Below, one piece after another: positions 5,360 to 12,946 of a DNA stretch of 17,883 bases. The notes below the pieces were generated by a model. That model worked only from the letters and a program-made list of their open reading frames with translations, was not told the DNA's origin and did no database searches. Location of the stretch: assembly GCA_051004815.1 (NCBI GenBank), contig JBPCJY010000153.1, positions 1 through 17,883 on the forward strand, in the 5' to 3' direction. Origin of the DNA: JBBQXY01 sp051004815. GTDB taxonomy: Bacteria > Chloroflexota > Ktedonobacteria > Ktedonobacterales > Ktedonobacteraceae. The translations under genes were made by a program, and so were the position numbers. Numbering within the stretch: position 1 is the first letter of the stretch; each line of letters starts with the position of its first letter.

Positions 5360-7203
5360 GAGTCAAGAAGGATAGGAAGTGAGGCGATACGCACCGGTAT
5401 AAACCCCTGGCCGGGCTGATAGTCGGGCGATTGATGGCGAAAGTAGGTGTTGTAAAGGTGAGCGTAATGTCCACCCTGCTCCATCAAAACGTCGTGGCTG
5501 CCCTCCTCAACGGTTTTTCCACGATCCAGGACGATGATGCGGTCGGCGTGGCGAATAGTCGAGAGGCGGTGAGCAATGAGAATGGCGGTTCGGTCTTGTA
5601 GCACCAGGTCCAAGCCCTCTTGTATTTGCGCCTCGGTCAAGGGATCAACGCTGGCGGTAGCCTCGTCCAGGATGATGATGGATGGGTCTTGCAGTAACAC
5701 CCTTGCCAGCGCGACCAGTTGTCTTTGACCCATCGACAACGCTTTCCCTTCTTCCCCTACCTCTGTTTGCAGCCCATTGGGCAACGCTTCCAACCAATCT
5801 CCATAGCCGATGCGCTGTGCTATTGCTGCTACCTCCTCGTCGCTTGCTGCTGGATGGGCGTAGCGAATATTATCAGCTACCGTACCAGAGAAGAGGAAAG
5901 GCGACTGTGGCACAATGCCCAATTGACGGTGATAGTCACTCAGATCAAAGGTGCGAATATCATGTCCGTCAATCAATAGCCGCCCACCCTGAAACTCATA
6001 GAAACGAGCTACCAATCGGCCCAGGCTCGATTTGCCTGCGCCAGTGTGACCCACCAGCGCGATAGTTTCGCCAGCCTTGATCGTCAGATTGAAGCCCGCC
6101 AGGACGGTCTGCTGCTCGGTATACTGGAAAAACATATCTTTGAATTCGATACGTCCCGCTAAGCGTGGTACCAGCTGATCGTCAATCTGTTGCACACGCG
6201 GTTCCGCGTCGATCAGAGCAAAGACACGTTCACTGGCGGAGAGTCCCAGTTGAAACTGGCTCCAGAAGGAGGCAATGCTCGTCAATGGAAACCAGAGGAT
6301 ACCGATACTCTGTACAAAGAGGAACCAGTCTCCGGCAGTAATAGTGTGATCGAGTACGTTGAGACCACCAAAGTAAACTACGATGGTAGTGCCAATGTTG
6401 GCAATCAGGAAGAGTAGTGGGAAGACCCCATTATAGACAAAGCCTGAGCGCACATTCACATGGTACGACTGCTCGTTGACCTTCTTGAACGCATCGTACA
6501 TGTTCTGTTCCTGGCGAAAGTTCTTGGCAACGGTGATACCGCTAATGGCCTCCTGCACGTTGGCATTGACACGCGCCAATGAGCGTTGTGAGCGTTGCGT
6601 GGCACGCCGCGCAATCCAGCGAAAACCCAATGCGATGACCACGATGGCGGGTGTGATAGTCAGTGCTAACAAAGCCAGACGTGTGTTGATATAGAACAGG
6701 ACAGCTGCGATAAGAAAGAACAGCAATAGTTGGCTCAGCAGGTTCAGCGTGAGCGTGACGACGGTAGCGAAATTTTCCGTGTCCGATGTTACCCGGCTTA
6801 CGATTTTGCCAGATGGGTACTCATCATAGAAGGACATGTCGCGGGCGACAATGGCGGCGAACGCGTCCTGTTGTAAATTCAGCACGACATTGCCCACGGC
6901 ACGCGCCGTGTTGCGTTGGCGCAAGAAGTTGAATATCCACGAAAGCACACCTGTTATCAAGATGGTGACAACCAGCAAACTAATGGTTTGCACTGTCTGG
7001 GCGGCAGCTAGCGTATCCAGGCTATGCGCAATCAAGATTGGAAAGGCGGTATCCATCAGCGAGTTCAGGACCACGAGTACCGCGACGAAGACCATAACGC
7101 TCAATTGTGGCCGAAAGTAGCGGATAATACGACTGACAAGCTGACGATCATCATAACTACGATCATATGTTTCGGCATCCAGGCCATCCATAATGAAACC
7201 CAT
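5356..7203 (-). CDS. ABC exporter half-transporter, subunit with catalytic Walker B Glu
   Basis: 615 residues from an ATG at 7203 with SD AGAAGGAG. An N-terminal membrane domain of about six helices (residues ~30-330) is fused to an ATPase domain (~365-585). Walker A is GHTGAGKSS, Walker B IIILDEA with catalytic E514, the H-switch is in LIAHRLS, but the signature is LSMGQ (489-493) instead of LSGGQ. The partner encoded 30 bases upstream has the opposite changes, so the two should form a heterodimer of the BmrC/BmrD or TM287/288 kind in which only one ATP site hydrolyses. Such pairs export drugs, lipids or peptides; the substrate cannot be told from sequence. Operon with the partner gene. Confidence 0.93.
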   Translation of the reverse strand: MGFIMDGLDAETYDRSYDDRQLVSRIIRYFRPQLSVMVFVAVLVVLNSLMDTAFPILIAHSLDTLAAAQTVQTISLLVVTILITGVLSWIFNFLRQRNTARAVGNVVLNLQQDAFAAIVARDMSFYDEYPSGKIVSRVTSDTENFATVVTLTLNLLSQLLLFFLIAAVLFYINTRLALLALTITPAIVVIALGFRWIARRATQRSQRSLARVNANVQEAISGITVAKNFRQEQNMYDAFKKVNEQSYHVNVRSGFVYNGVFPLLFLIANIGTTIVVYFGGLNVLDHTITAGDWFLFVQSIGILWFPLTSIASFWSQFQLGLSASERVFALIDAEPRVQQIDDQLVPRLAGRIEFKDMFFQYTEQQTVLAGFNLTIKAGETIALVGHTGAGKSSLGRLVARFYEFQGGRLLIDGHDIRTFDLSDYHRQLGIVPQSPFLFSGTVADNIRYAHPAASDEEVAAIAQRIGYGDWLEALPNGLQTEVGEEGKALSMGQRQLVALARVLLQDPSIIILDEATASVDPLTEAQIQEGLDLVLQDRTAILIAHRLSTIRHADRIIVLDRGKTVEEGSHDVLMEQGGHYAHLYNTYFRHQSPDYQPGQGFIPVRIASLPILLDS

Positions 7204-7233
7204 GGGGCGTTGTTCTCCTTCTCGTGTGTCCTG

Positions 7234-9024
7234 TTATTCACCGCCAGCAGAGGCCACGCGTGCCACAGGTTCATAGCGGGTGAAGATGCGTCGATACACA
7301 TCACAGCGGTTCAGCAGTTCTTCGTGTGTACCCTGGTCGATTAGCTCTCCGCGTTTCAAGACCAGGATGGAATCGGCCCAACGTATCTGTGAGAGGCGAT
7401 GCGTAATCAGCAGAGTGGTGCGGCCCTGCAACAGGCGGCGAATAGCTTTCTGAATCTCATCCTCGGTCGCACTGTCTATGGCACTGGTCGAGTCATCCAG
7501 GATAAGGATACGCGGGTCTGTGAGCAGGGCGCGGGCGATAGCGATGCGTTGGCGTTGTCCACCGGACAGGGTGACGCCGCGCTCTCCGATGACCGTCTCA
7601 TAGCCATCTTTGAACTGCATGATGAAATCGTGGGCCTGAGCATCGTGCGCAGCCTGTTCAATGGCTGCCGTGCCAGCTTTTTGGCCGAGTCCATAAGCGA
7701 TATTCTCTGTAAGGGAGCGCGAAAAGAGGAAGATATCTTGCTCGATGGTCGAGACCTGCGAACGCAAGGCATCCATACTCCAATCATGTACATCGATCCC
7801 ATCAATGAGTACACGTCCCTCGTCAACGTCGTAGATGCGGTTCACGAGCTTGGTGAGCGTGCTTTTACCGGCCCCAGTTTGTCCGACAATGGCAATGGTC
7901 TGCCCTGGTTTGGCGTGGAAGGAGATATTTTTCAGCACGGGCGTGTTGCCGTAGCTGAACGTGACGTTGTCAAAGACAATGTCGCCGCGCATTTCACCAC
8001 TGTAGCCATCTTCGTTCTCATCGAGTTCCGTTTCCTCTTTCAGGATGTTGAGTATGCGACCTGAACCAGCGATACCCAATTGCACCAGGTTCAGTGACCA
8101 GATTGAGATAGAGGTTGGGAAGCGCAGTATACCCATCAGGCCCATATAGGCCACCAGGTTGCCCACAGAAAACTGGTTATGTACGACCAGGTAGAGAGCA
8201 TGCAGGAAACCTCCGGTCAAGGCAACGACCAGTAAGAGCGTTGGCAGATAGCGTGCCTGTACTTCGCCATTTTGGATGAAGTAATCGCGATAGCGTTTGG
8301 CACTGATGGAAAACTTTGCCTGCTCCTGTTTCTCCTGAGCGGTGGCCTTCACCACCTCGATGCCAGCTACCGTCTCGGTCAGTACAGCGTTCATCTTGCC
8401 GAATTGGTCGCGCAGTCGGTTGGATACCGGTGCCAGGCGACGCGAGTAAAAGCGCAAGGCAACGAGAAAGACGGCAGTGTAGAGCAACGGAGCCAGCAGC
8501 AATTGAAAATTGAGTAGCCCGATAAAGACGAGCGTCACCGCGAGGCTTGTAAACGAATCGAAGACAGAATCAACCCCCGGCACAATCATATCGCTGAGTT
8601 GCTTCATATCGTTGGCCGCTCGAGCCATGATGTCGCCCACGCGTTGACGATTATGGAAGGTCTGGCTTTTGCCCAGCAGGTTAGCATAAAGTTCGGCGCG
8701 TGCATCTGTAGCCAGACGTTTACCCAGAATCTCCGCTGAGAGACGAGCGGTCAAATCCACAACTCCCCCGACCAACACCACAGTGAGGATGAGCAACACA
8801 ATACGTACCAACTGACCCTGGCCCGTTTTCCCTTGCAGGACGGCAGTGAATGCTGCTCCTGTGAGGATAGGCACGGTCGCATAGAAGGTATTTGTTATCA
8901 ATGAAGCCAGGGCAAAGCTAGCAATAAAGCGTTTATAGCGCAAGATATGCGAAAGAATCCAGCGAATAGGACTGCTGCGGTTATAGTGATATTCATTGAT
9001 GACGGTAAATTCTCTGTTAGACAA
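7234..9024 (-). CDS. ABC exporter half-transporter, subunit with degenerate Walker B (Asp)
   Basis: 596 residues from a TTG at 9024, chosen because GGAGG lies 7 bases upstream (9036-9032); a GTG at 9045 would put that SD inside the gene. Membrane domain ~residues 20-310, ATPase domain ~340-580. Walker A is GQTGAGKST, the signature is canonical LSGGQ (486-490), but Walker B is ILILDD with D511 where the catalytic Glu should be. This pairs with the LSMGQ of the downstream subunit to make the inactive ATP site of a heterodimer. Its H-switch is LLITHRLS. A perfect hairpin abuts the SD (separate entry). YciI-like and ABC genes run in the same direction with a 97-base gap, so they may share a transcript. 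Confidence 0.93.
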   Translation of the reverse strand: MSNREFTVINEYHYNRSSPIRWILSHILRYKRFIASFALASLITNTFYATVPILTGAAFTAVLQGKTGQGQLVRIVLLILTVVLVGGVVDLTARLSAEILGKRLATDARAELYANLLGKSQTFHNRQRVGDIMARAANDMKQLSDMIVPGVDSVFDSFTSLAVTLVFIGLLNFQLLLAPLLYTAVFLVALRFYSRRLAPVSNRLRDQFGKMNAVLTETVAGIEVVKATAQEKQEQAKFSISAKRYRDYFIQNGEVQARYLPTLLLVVALTGGFLHALYLVVHNQFSVGNLVAYMGLMGILRFPTSISIWSLNLVQLGIAGSGRILNILKEETELDENEDGYSGEMRGDIVFDNVTFSYGNTPVLKNISFHAKPGQTIAIVGQTGAGKSTLTKLVNRIYDVDEGRVLIDGIDVHDWSMDALRSQVSTIEQDIFLFSRSLTENIAYGLGQKAGTAAIEQAAHDAQAHDFIMQFKDGYETVIGERGVTLSGGQRQRIAIARALLTDPRILILDDSTSAIDSATEDEIQKAIRRLLQGRTTLLITHRLSQIRWADSILVLKRGELIDQGTHEELLNRCDVYRRIFTRYEPVARVASAGGE

Positions 9025-9036
9025 GCAAACACCTCC

Positions 9037-9059
9037 GACAGACACGCTACATGTCTGTC
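9037..9059 (-). promoter_or_regulatory. 8-bp leader hairpin abutting the SD of the ABC operon
   Basis: GACAGACA (9037-9044) and TGTCTGTC (9052-9059) are perfect inverted repeats around a 7-base centre. In the leftward mRNA the stem ends one base before the GGAGG SD, so folding could affect ribosome access; as DNA it could be a dimeric operator. Part of it (9045-9061) matches 12783-12799 at 16 of 17 bases. Confidence 0.6.
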
Positions 9060-9061
9060 TT
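9045..9061 (-). repeat. 17-base leader motif, copy 1
   Basis: On the minus strand AAGACAGACATGTAGCG, 21 bases before the ABC start. Copy 2, at 12799-12783, differs at one base and precedes the GT-C gene on the same strand. Confidence 0.55.
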
Positions 9062-9121
9062 TCTGTCTTTTGGCCTGTGGATCACTGGCATCTATCTTAG
9101 TACGATTTGATTAGCACATTG

Positions 9122-9460
9122 TTACTTGGGTAAACAGGCTCCCGGAAAACTTCGGCACACATGAATTTCATAGACAAACACTCCTGCTTTTACGCCTGGG
9201 TCTTCATCCATGATCTTTTGTACTTCTTCAACAGGAGCATCAAAAATGCCAACACCCGCTACATCACTTCCATCAATGACCGGACAAACAATAGGTAACA
9301 CGCCATCTGCACGAAGTGCAAAATTCCTTCGCCCATGTTCCCAAATGATTTTTTCGACTCCATCTTCATGCCTCTTTGGGCCAGCCTTCAAAATAACGAT
9401 ACTATACCTCTTGGTAGTAGCTATCATCTGCTGCATAGACTCATCAGTTATCTCTGTCAT
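9122..9460 (-). CDS. YciI-like domain protein
   Basis: 112 residues from an ATG at 9460 with GGAGG 8 bases upstream; a TTG at 9475 overlaps the SD and is rejected. The order of elements fits the YciI/YCII-related fold: a strand YSIVILKAGPK, a helix with a conserved-type IIWEHGRRNFALRADG, a strand with a small-molecule-like pocket GSDVAGVGIFDAPVEEV and a final strand KAGVFVYEIHVCRSFPG. Small YciI-like proteins are thought to bind or act on small ligands; few have known functions. It lies 97 bases upstream of the ABC exporter in the same direction. The family call is moderately sure and its role is unknown. Confidence 0.7.
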   Translation of the reverse strand: MTEITDESMQQMIATTKRYSIVILKAGPKRHEDGVEKIIWEHGRRNFALRADGVLPIVCPVIDGSDVAGVGIFDAPVEEVQKIMDEDPGVKAGVFVYEIHVCRSFPGACLPK

Positions 9461-9518
9461 AGCTGTATCCTCCAAAAAAGTTTCGTTTGAATGTGGTCCA
9501 CCTGTCTATCTATTCTGT

Positions 9519-9547
9519 CTTATAGCGAAATTTCCGGCTATCATCAA
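9519..9547 (-). promoter_or_regulatory. promoter of the YciI-like gene
   Basis: Minus-strand TTGATG (9547-9542), 17 bases, TATAAG (9524-9519). Just downstream the leader reads AAGACAGAATAGATAGACAG, which loosely resembles the AAGACAGACA motif of the ABC leader. Confidence 0.6.
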
Positions 9548-9731
9548 CAAGCAAGTGGTGCCACTGTCACTATCTACGGGTGCACATACCATGTCTTGGC
9601 GGGGTTTGGTCCCTTGATGGTGGAACAAGAAAGCTTTCTTCCTACCCTGGTATGTCATTCTATCATAGAATTGCTGACACCTACCGTCAGGTTTTGTGGG
9701 GCATATTGATACCTTGAAGTACCGTTTCCTG

Positions 9732-9760
9732 TTGGGTAACAGTGTTTTTTGTGCTATTAT
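9732..9760 (+). promoter_or_regulatory. promoter of the first coiled-coil gene
   Basis: TTGGGT (9732-9737), 17 bases, TATTAT (9755-9760) with TGC just before it, so an extended -10. A CTGTT/AACAG inverted repeat (9729-9742) spans the -35 and might be an operator. Confidence 0.6.
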
Positions 9761-9791
9761 TGTACTAGCACCGCGAAGGAGAAAAAACAAT

Positions 9792-10142
9792 ATGTCTACC
9801 CATGAAGACCGCATGGCTATCCTGGAGCGGAAAGTCGCTGCTTTAGAATTGCGGCGTCTTTACGATGAGCGAAAAGCAGAGGAGAGTACTCCCGCTGCAC
9901 TGATGTTCAATCTCAGAGAGATCAACGAAAATATGACCATTCTTCTTGGCGTTGCCTCCAGCCAGGAAGAGAGTATCAAGACGCTGCGGAACGATCTAGG
10001 TCTGCTTAGAGAAAGCATGGAGCAGCGTTTTAATGGCGTTGATCGTCGCTTAGAAAATATGGAGCAGCGCTTCACCTCTTTAGAGGGTAAGCTTGAGCAA
10101 GTATTGCACTTACTTACGACCCCACCCAAAACAGACAAATGA
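9792..10142 (+). CDS. coiled-coil protein
   Basis: 116 residues from an ATG at 9792 preceded by AAGGAG; longer starts would cover the promoter. It is almost wholly helical with heptad periodicity: MAILERKVAALELRRLYDER near the N-terminus and a second long coil from ~50 to 108 (LRNDLGLLRESMEQRF, RRLENMEQRFTSLEGKLEQV). No membrane segment or signal peptide is present. The C-terminal half resembles that of the coiled-coil protein at 10627 (RF..VDRRLE..EQRF...E.KLEQVLHLL against RLNRIDERFE...ERF...R..ISQKFEQVISLL), so the two are probably paralogues. Function unknown; an oligomerising or scaffold role would fit. Confidence 0.75.
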   Translation: MSTHEDRMAILERKVAALELRRLYDERKAEESTPAALMFNLREINENMTILLGVASSQEESIKTLRNDLGLLRESMEQRFNGVDRRLENMEQRFTSLEGKLEQVLHLLTTPPKTDK

Positions 10143-10198
10143 CCTTTTGATACCTATAGAAAACCACTCGCTAGCATTATCCAATAAGGAGTTTTTTC

Positions 10199-10450
10199 AT
10201 GGCAGAACAGCATAAAGGACCGCAATATTTACTGGCCAGCGAACAGGAAATCGCCTCGTTAGCACACAAACTGCTGGAGTTTAGCCAGACACTCAGCCCG
10301 ATTGAGCAATCACTGTTTTTGGAGCGCATCAAGCGCAGTATGCCCTCGGCGGAGTTTCAGGAAGCCATCACGCTTGAGCCGAGCCTGGCTGTCTTTGGCG
10401 GCTGGCTCAATTCAGTGGTGCCCAATGGTGAACGCTGGTTCCCCTCGTAG
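10199..10450 (+). CDS. 83-residue orphan protein
   Basis: 83 residues from an ATG at 10199 with AAGGAG at 10186-10191. The middle is helical (EQEIASLAHKLLEFSQTL, then SPIEQSLFLERIKRSMPS). The C-terminal third is Gly/Trp-containing (AVFGGWLNSVVPNGERWFPS) and looks different in character. It follows the coiled-coil gene by 56 bases in the same direction and may be co-transcribed with it. I do not recognise the family. A helical front half with a short Gly-rich end is also the outline of some peptide precursors, but no modification enzyme lies nearby, so I do not claim that. Confidence 0.6.
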   Translation: MAEQHKGPQYLLASEQEIASLAHKLLEFSQTLSPIEQSLFLERIKRSMPSAEFQEAITLEPSLAVFGGWLNSVVPNGERWFPS

Positions 10451-10496
10451 GAGGTCGCACTGCTCTGCCGTTGGGTAGGGATTTCGACGTTACTAC

Positions 10497-10524
10497 ATTT
10501 GTTGCTACAGCGTAGCAACGAAAT
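10497..10524. terminator. hairpin between orphan and second coiled-coil gene
   Basis: GTTGCTA (10501-10507), centre CAGCG, TAGCAAC (10513-10519), with four further A/T pairs outside across one bulged G. There is no U-tract on either strand, so it is a weak candidate for a terminator or a processing site. Confidence 0.35.
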
Positions 10525-10579
10525 CACTAAGTCTATACCGTTGAGTAAGATCGACCTGAGTGTTTTTGCTGTCAGGGTA

Positions 10580-10588
10580 TGTTATAAT
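10580..10588 (+). promoter_or_regulatory. extended -10 promoter of the second coiled-coil gene
   Basis: TGT-TATAAT (10580-10588) is a consensus extended -10; the -35 region (TGTTTT) is poor. The start codon at 10627 follows after a leader of roughly 30 bases with GGAGG at 10613-10617. Confidence 0.6.
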
Positions 10589-10626
10589 TCTCGCAAAGAA
10601 AATGGCATGTTTGGAGGGAAACTGTT

Positions 10627-10941
10627 ATGGCAACGCTAGAAGAACGGCTAGCAGGGCTTGAGGGCGACTACGCGGCGACTATACAAGGGATTGCGGTCAA
10701 ACTGGATGAACATGCCGCCTTGCTACGTGAGCAGGGTCGCGATATCCGTGAACTAGGCCGCGATGTGCGTGAGCAGGGCCGGGACATGCGCGAGGTCAAA
10801 GTTCGCTTGGCTACGGTAGATACTCGCCTGAACCGAATCGATGAACGGTTTGAGATTTTCGATGAACGGTTTGAGGCTCTCAGAGAAGAGATAAGCCAGA
10901 AGTTTGAGCAAGTTATCTCGTTGCTCATGCAAGGCAAATAG
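10627..10941 (+). CDS. coiled-coil protein with tandem 7-residue repeats
   Basis: 104 residues from an ATG at 10627 with SD GGAGGG. The whole protein is predicted helix by eye. Residues 34-54 are three tandem heptads of the form REQGRDI, and a further repeat DERFE(I/A) occurs at 72-83. The tail (EISQKFEQVISLLMQ) resembles the C-terminus of the coiled-coil protein at 9792. The repeats are also near-identical at DNA level with a 21-base period, so they probably arose by recent duplication. It overlaps the end of the convergent GT-C gene by 17 bases. No known domain; function unknown. Confidence 0.75.
   Translation: MATLEERLAGLEGDYAATIQGIAVKLDEHAALLREQGRDIRELGRDVREQGRDMREVKVRLATVDTRLNRIDERFEIFDERFEALREEISQKFEQVISLLMQGK
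10726..10875 (+). repeat. 21-bp tandem repeats inside the coiled-coil gene
   Basis: Three diverged 21-bp units (10726-10746, 10747-10767, 10768-10788), each starting CGTGA and encoding the RE(Q/L)GRD heptad, and a perfect 15-bp repeat GATGAACGGTTTGAG at 10840-10854 and 10861-10875, also with a 21-base period. All are in frame, so copy number could change without breaking the gene. Confidence 0.8.
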
Positions 10942-12691
10942 GAGCGTAGAGGAATGAAGCGGCATTAGCAGTAGTGCCACTTCCCGTAGGTTGGTAAACA
11001 ATATACCCATCCAGCACGAATTGATGATAGCGTGAACTGTTCAGCAATGGATTGTGAGCCGCAGCTAGCGCGAAATCGGAGCCGAGGGGAAAAACATACG
11101 GCGCGGTGGGGTCTGCTTTTACGATAGCGATATAGGGCGTATAGCGATTTAACCCCTCGCTCAGATTGGTTTCAACGACATTACAGATGATCTGTTCCTG
11201 GCTGGCGAAGATCAGGCGGTCACAGACCCAGTAACCAGCGGAGATATGCTTGATGCCGTGCTGTAGCAAATCATGCGTTAGCACACTATCCTGCTGGAGG
11301 AGGCTTTGATCGTTAGGAATCTCGCTAAGATCGCCGATGGTGCCGAGCAAGAATGTCGCACCAATCAATAGAATCAAGCCACCTCTCACTACCACATCAG
11401 CCTTTTGTGACCATCGTGTGAGCGCGGCAAGATTGCTACCGCGTAAGCCGTTCCAGAGCGGCCAGATGATTGCAGGCGTAGCGATGAGCAGACCAATCAG
11501 GTAGCGCGTGCTCCACGGCTTCTCTGCCGCTAAGGGACTGAGCACATAGAGAGCCAACGTCATGCCAGCACCACACAGTAATAGCAGACGTGCCGTGTGA
11601 AGAATCGTACTTTGCCGTTCCTCGATGCTCCATTGATGATTGGCGGAGCGGTGCAGTTGCCACAATTTCCAGAGCGGAACAAGGGCCATCAGAGCAGCGA
11701 TACCCATGAGAGCGATATAACCCATACTCCAACCTCCTTGCACGACGGTGCAGAGGAGGTCACGCGAACTGCGTGGGCCAAATAATGGCAACCGTTCTAA
11801 CTTACAGAGGGAATTGAGGCCGGTAGCTTCTGGTAAGCTAAAGAAAAGCGTCCCTGAGAGCTGTTTGGAAAAAGTAACCTTCGCCAGCGATAGGCCAGTG
11901 TCGCTCGCGCTATGGATGGTCAATGCGACCGCGAGAGAGTTCTGGGCAATGGGTGCGGTGATGTTATAGTAGATTAAAGGCATTGCGCCAATCACGCAGC
12001 CAACGATGATGCCGATAGGTGCCCATGAACGGAGATCGCGTAGGCAGAACAGCAACAAGATCACGCCACTCGTCAAAACGAAAGGGAGCACGAGCAGGTG
12101 GCTCCAAAGACCCAGTCCAGTCGCTAAGCCCCAACAAACATATGCCAGCAATCTGCGCCTTCTCTTGCGCGGTAGAGCATCTTCACCTGCTGTAAAGGCA
12201 AGCCACGAAGATAGTAACATCAGGATGGAGCCGAAGATAAGGGTTTCCATGGCCCCACCAACAGCTCGCATTTCTGGCAAGAGGACATTGCTCGCGCCAA
12301 TACTCAACAACGCCAGCGTGACCAGTGCCAATTTCTTACTATAAAGCAGGCTCGTCAGGCAGTATGTGCTGACGAGAAAGAGCGTGAACAAGAGAATCAT
12401 ACCGAGGCGCAGGTTGAAGAGCGAGACGCCAAAGAGGCGAAAGAGGAAGGCCCCCACATATGCCTCGATCATGCCCATATAATTCTGACCATAGAGAAAC
12501 ACAGGATGCTCACCACGAAAGGCGATGTGCATAGCAGCCAGTCCCATGGTGCCTTCGTCGCTATCGGTTTCGGGCCAGCCCAGAGCTATCAATAGAATGC
12601 GAAATGCTATCGTAAAAGCTATAATTGCCAGGGCCGCTATTTCATATGGACCAACACGAAAACGTTGCAATATTTTTTGTAAGCGTGACAT
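10925..12691 (-). CDS. GT-C family membrane glycosyltransferase (ArnT/PMT-like)
   Basis: 588 residues from an ATG at 12691 with SD GGAAGGA 7 bases upstream; the frame could extend to 12718 but without an SD. About ten to twelve hydrophobic helices lie between residues 16 and 440. After the first helix comes the acidic outer loop ETDSDEGTMGLAAMHI (residues 41-56), the position of the catalytic Asp/Glu in GT-C enzymes, then FLYGQNYMG. GT-C enzymes transfer sugars from polyprenyl-phosphate donors on the outer face of the membrane. The C-terminal ~140 residues are a soluble outer domain. It stands alone on this strand, between a coiled-coil gene it overlaps at the tail and a divergent YqeY-like gene. 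Acceptor and sugar are unknown. Confidence 0.8.
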   Translation of the reverse strand: MSRLQKILQRFRVGPYEIAALAIIAFTIAFRILLIALGWPETDSDEGTMGLAAMHIAFRGEHPVFLYGQNYMGMIEAYVGAFLFRLFGVSLFNLRLGMILLFTLFLVSTYCLTSLLYSKKLALVTLALLSIGASNVLLPEMRAVGGAMETLIFGSILMLLSSWLAFTAGEDALPRKRRRRLLAYVCWGLATGLGLWSHLLVLPFVLTSGVILLLFCLRDLRSWAPIGIIVGCVIGAMPLIYYNITAPIAQNSLAVALTIHSASDTGLSLAKVTFSKQLSGTLFFSLPEATGLNSLCKLERLPLFGPRSSRDLLCTVVQGGWSMGYIALMGIAALMALVPLWKLWQLHRSANHQWSIEERQSTILHTARLLLLCGAGMTLALYVLSPLAAEKPWSTRYLIGLLIATPAIIWPLWNGLRGSNLAALTRWSQKADVVVRGGLILLIGATFLLGTIGDLSEIPNDQSLLQQDSVLTHDLLQHGIKHISAGYWVCDRLIFASQEQIICNVVETNLSEGLNRYTPYIAIVKADPTAPYVFPLGSDFALAAAHNPLLNSSRYHQFVLDGYIVYQPTGSGTTANAASFLYAPICLA

Positions 12692-12782
12692 ACAAATCCT
12701 TCCAAAGGGCATCACCAAAGTTTTCAGTTCAAATAGTTCTGCATTCGAGCGAAAATATCCAGACCCATTTTACCTCATTTTG

Positions 12783-12799
12783 CGCTACTTGTCTGTCTT
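12783..12799 (-). repeat. 17-base leader motif, copy 2
   Basis: On the minus strand AAGACAGACAAGTAGCG, 91 bases before the GT-C start. It differs at one base from the copy in the ABC leader (9061-9045). Confidence 0.55.
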
Positions 12800-12818
12800 G
12801 GTGGGATATGTAGCAGGG

Positions 12819-12876
12819 CCTGTGAATGTTTGCTGAGCTACCTTGGTGGTCGCCTTGGCAATCATTCATTCACAGG
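12819..12876. repeat. 10-bp inverted repeat beside the YqeY promoter
   Basis: CCTGTGAATG (12819-12828) and CATTCACAGG (12867-12876) are perfect inverted repeats 38 bases apart. The right arm touches the position expected for the -35 of the rightward promoter at 12896. It lies between divergent genes, so a shared operator is possible. Confidence 0.7.
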
Positions 12877-12895
12877 TGATTTTTCTGGCATTGTG

Positions 12896-12904
12896 TGGTA
12901 TACT
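12896..12904 (+). promoter_or_regulatory. extended -10 promoter of the YqeY-like gene
   Basis: TGG-TATACT (12896-12904), identical over 11 bases to the promoter at 4114. The -35 position reads GTGATT, a poor match, which suits an extended -10 promoter. Confidence 0.55.
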
Positions 12905-12946
12905 TGACATATCGCAAACGTTATGAACAAATGAGGAGTATCGACT

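Larger units (their letters stand above)
9461..9791. other. intergenic region with two divergent promoters
   Basis: This 331-base gap separates the leftward YciI-like gene and the rightward coiled-coil gene. It holds the two divergent promoters listed separately and a CTGTT-GGGT-AACAG inverted repeat (9729-9742) over the rightward -35. A 102-residue minus-strand frame spanning it has no SD or domain and covers the promoters, so I do not call it a gene. Confidence 0.6.

Noticed and set aside
7399..8064. 221-codon rightward frame opposite the ABC ATPase domain
   Set aside because: Antisense to Walker A, signature and Walker B motifs of a real gene.
9506..9814. 102-codon leftward frame between the YciI-like and coiled-coil genes
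   Set aside because: Covers both divergent promoters, has no SD and no domain.
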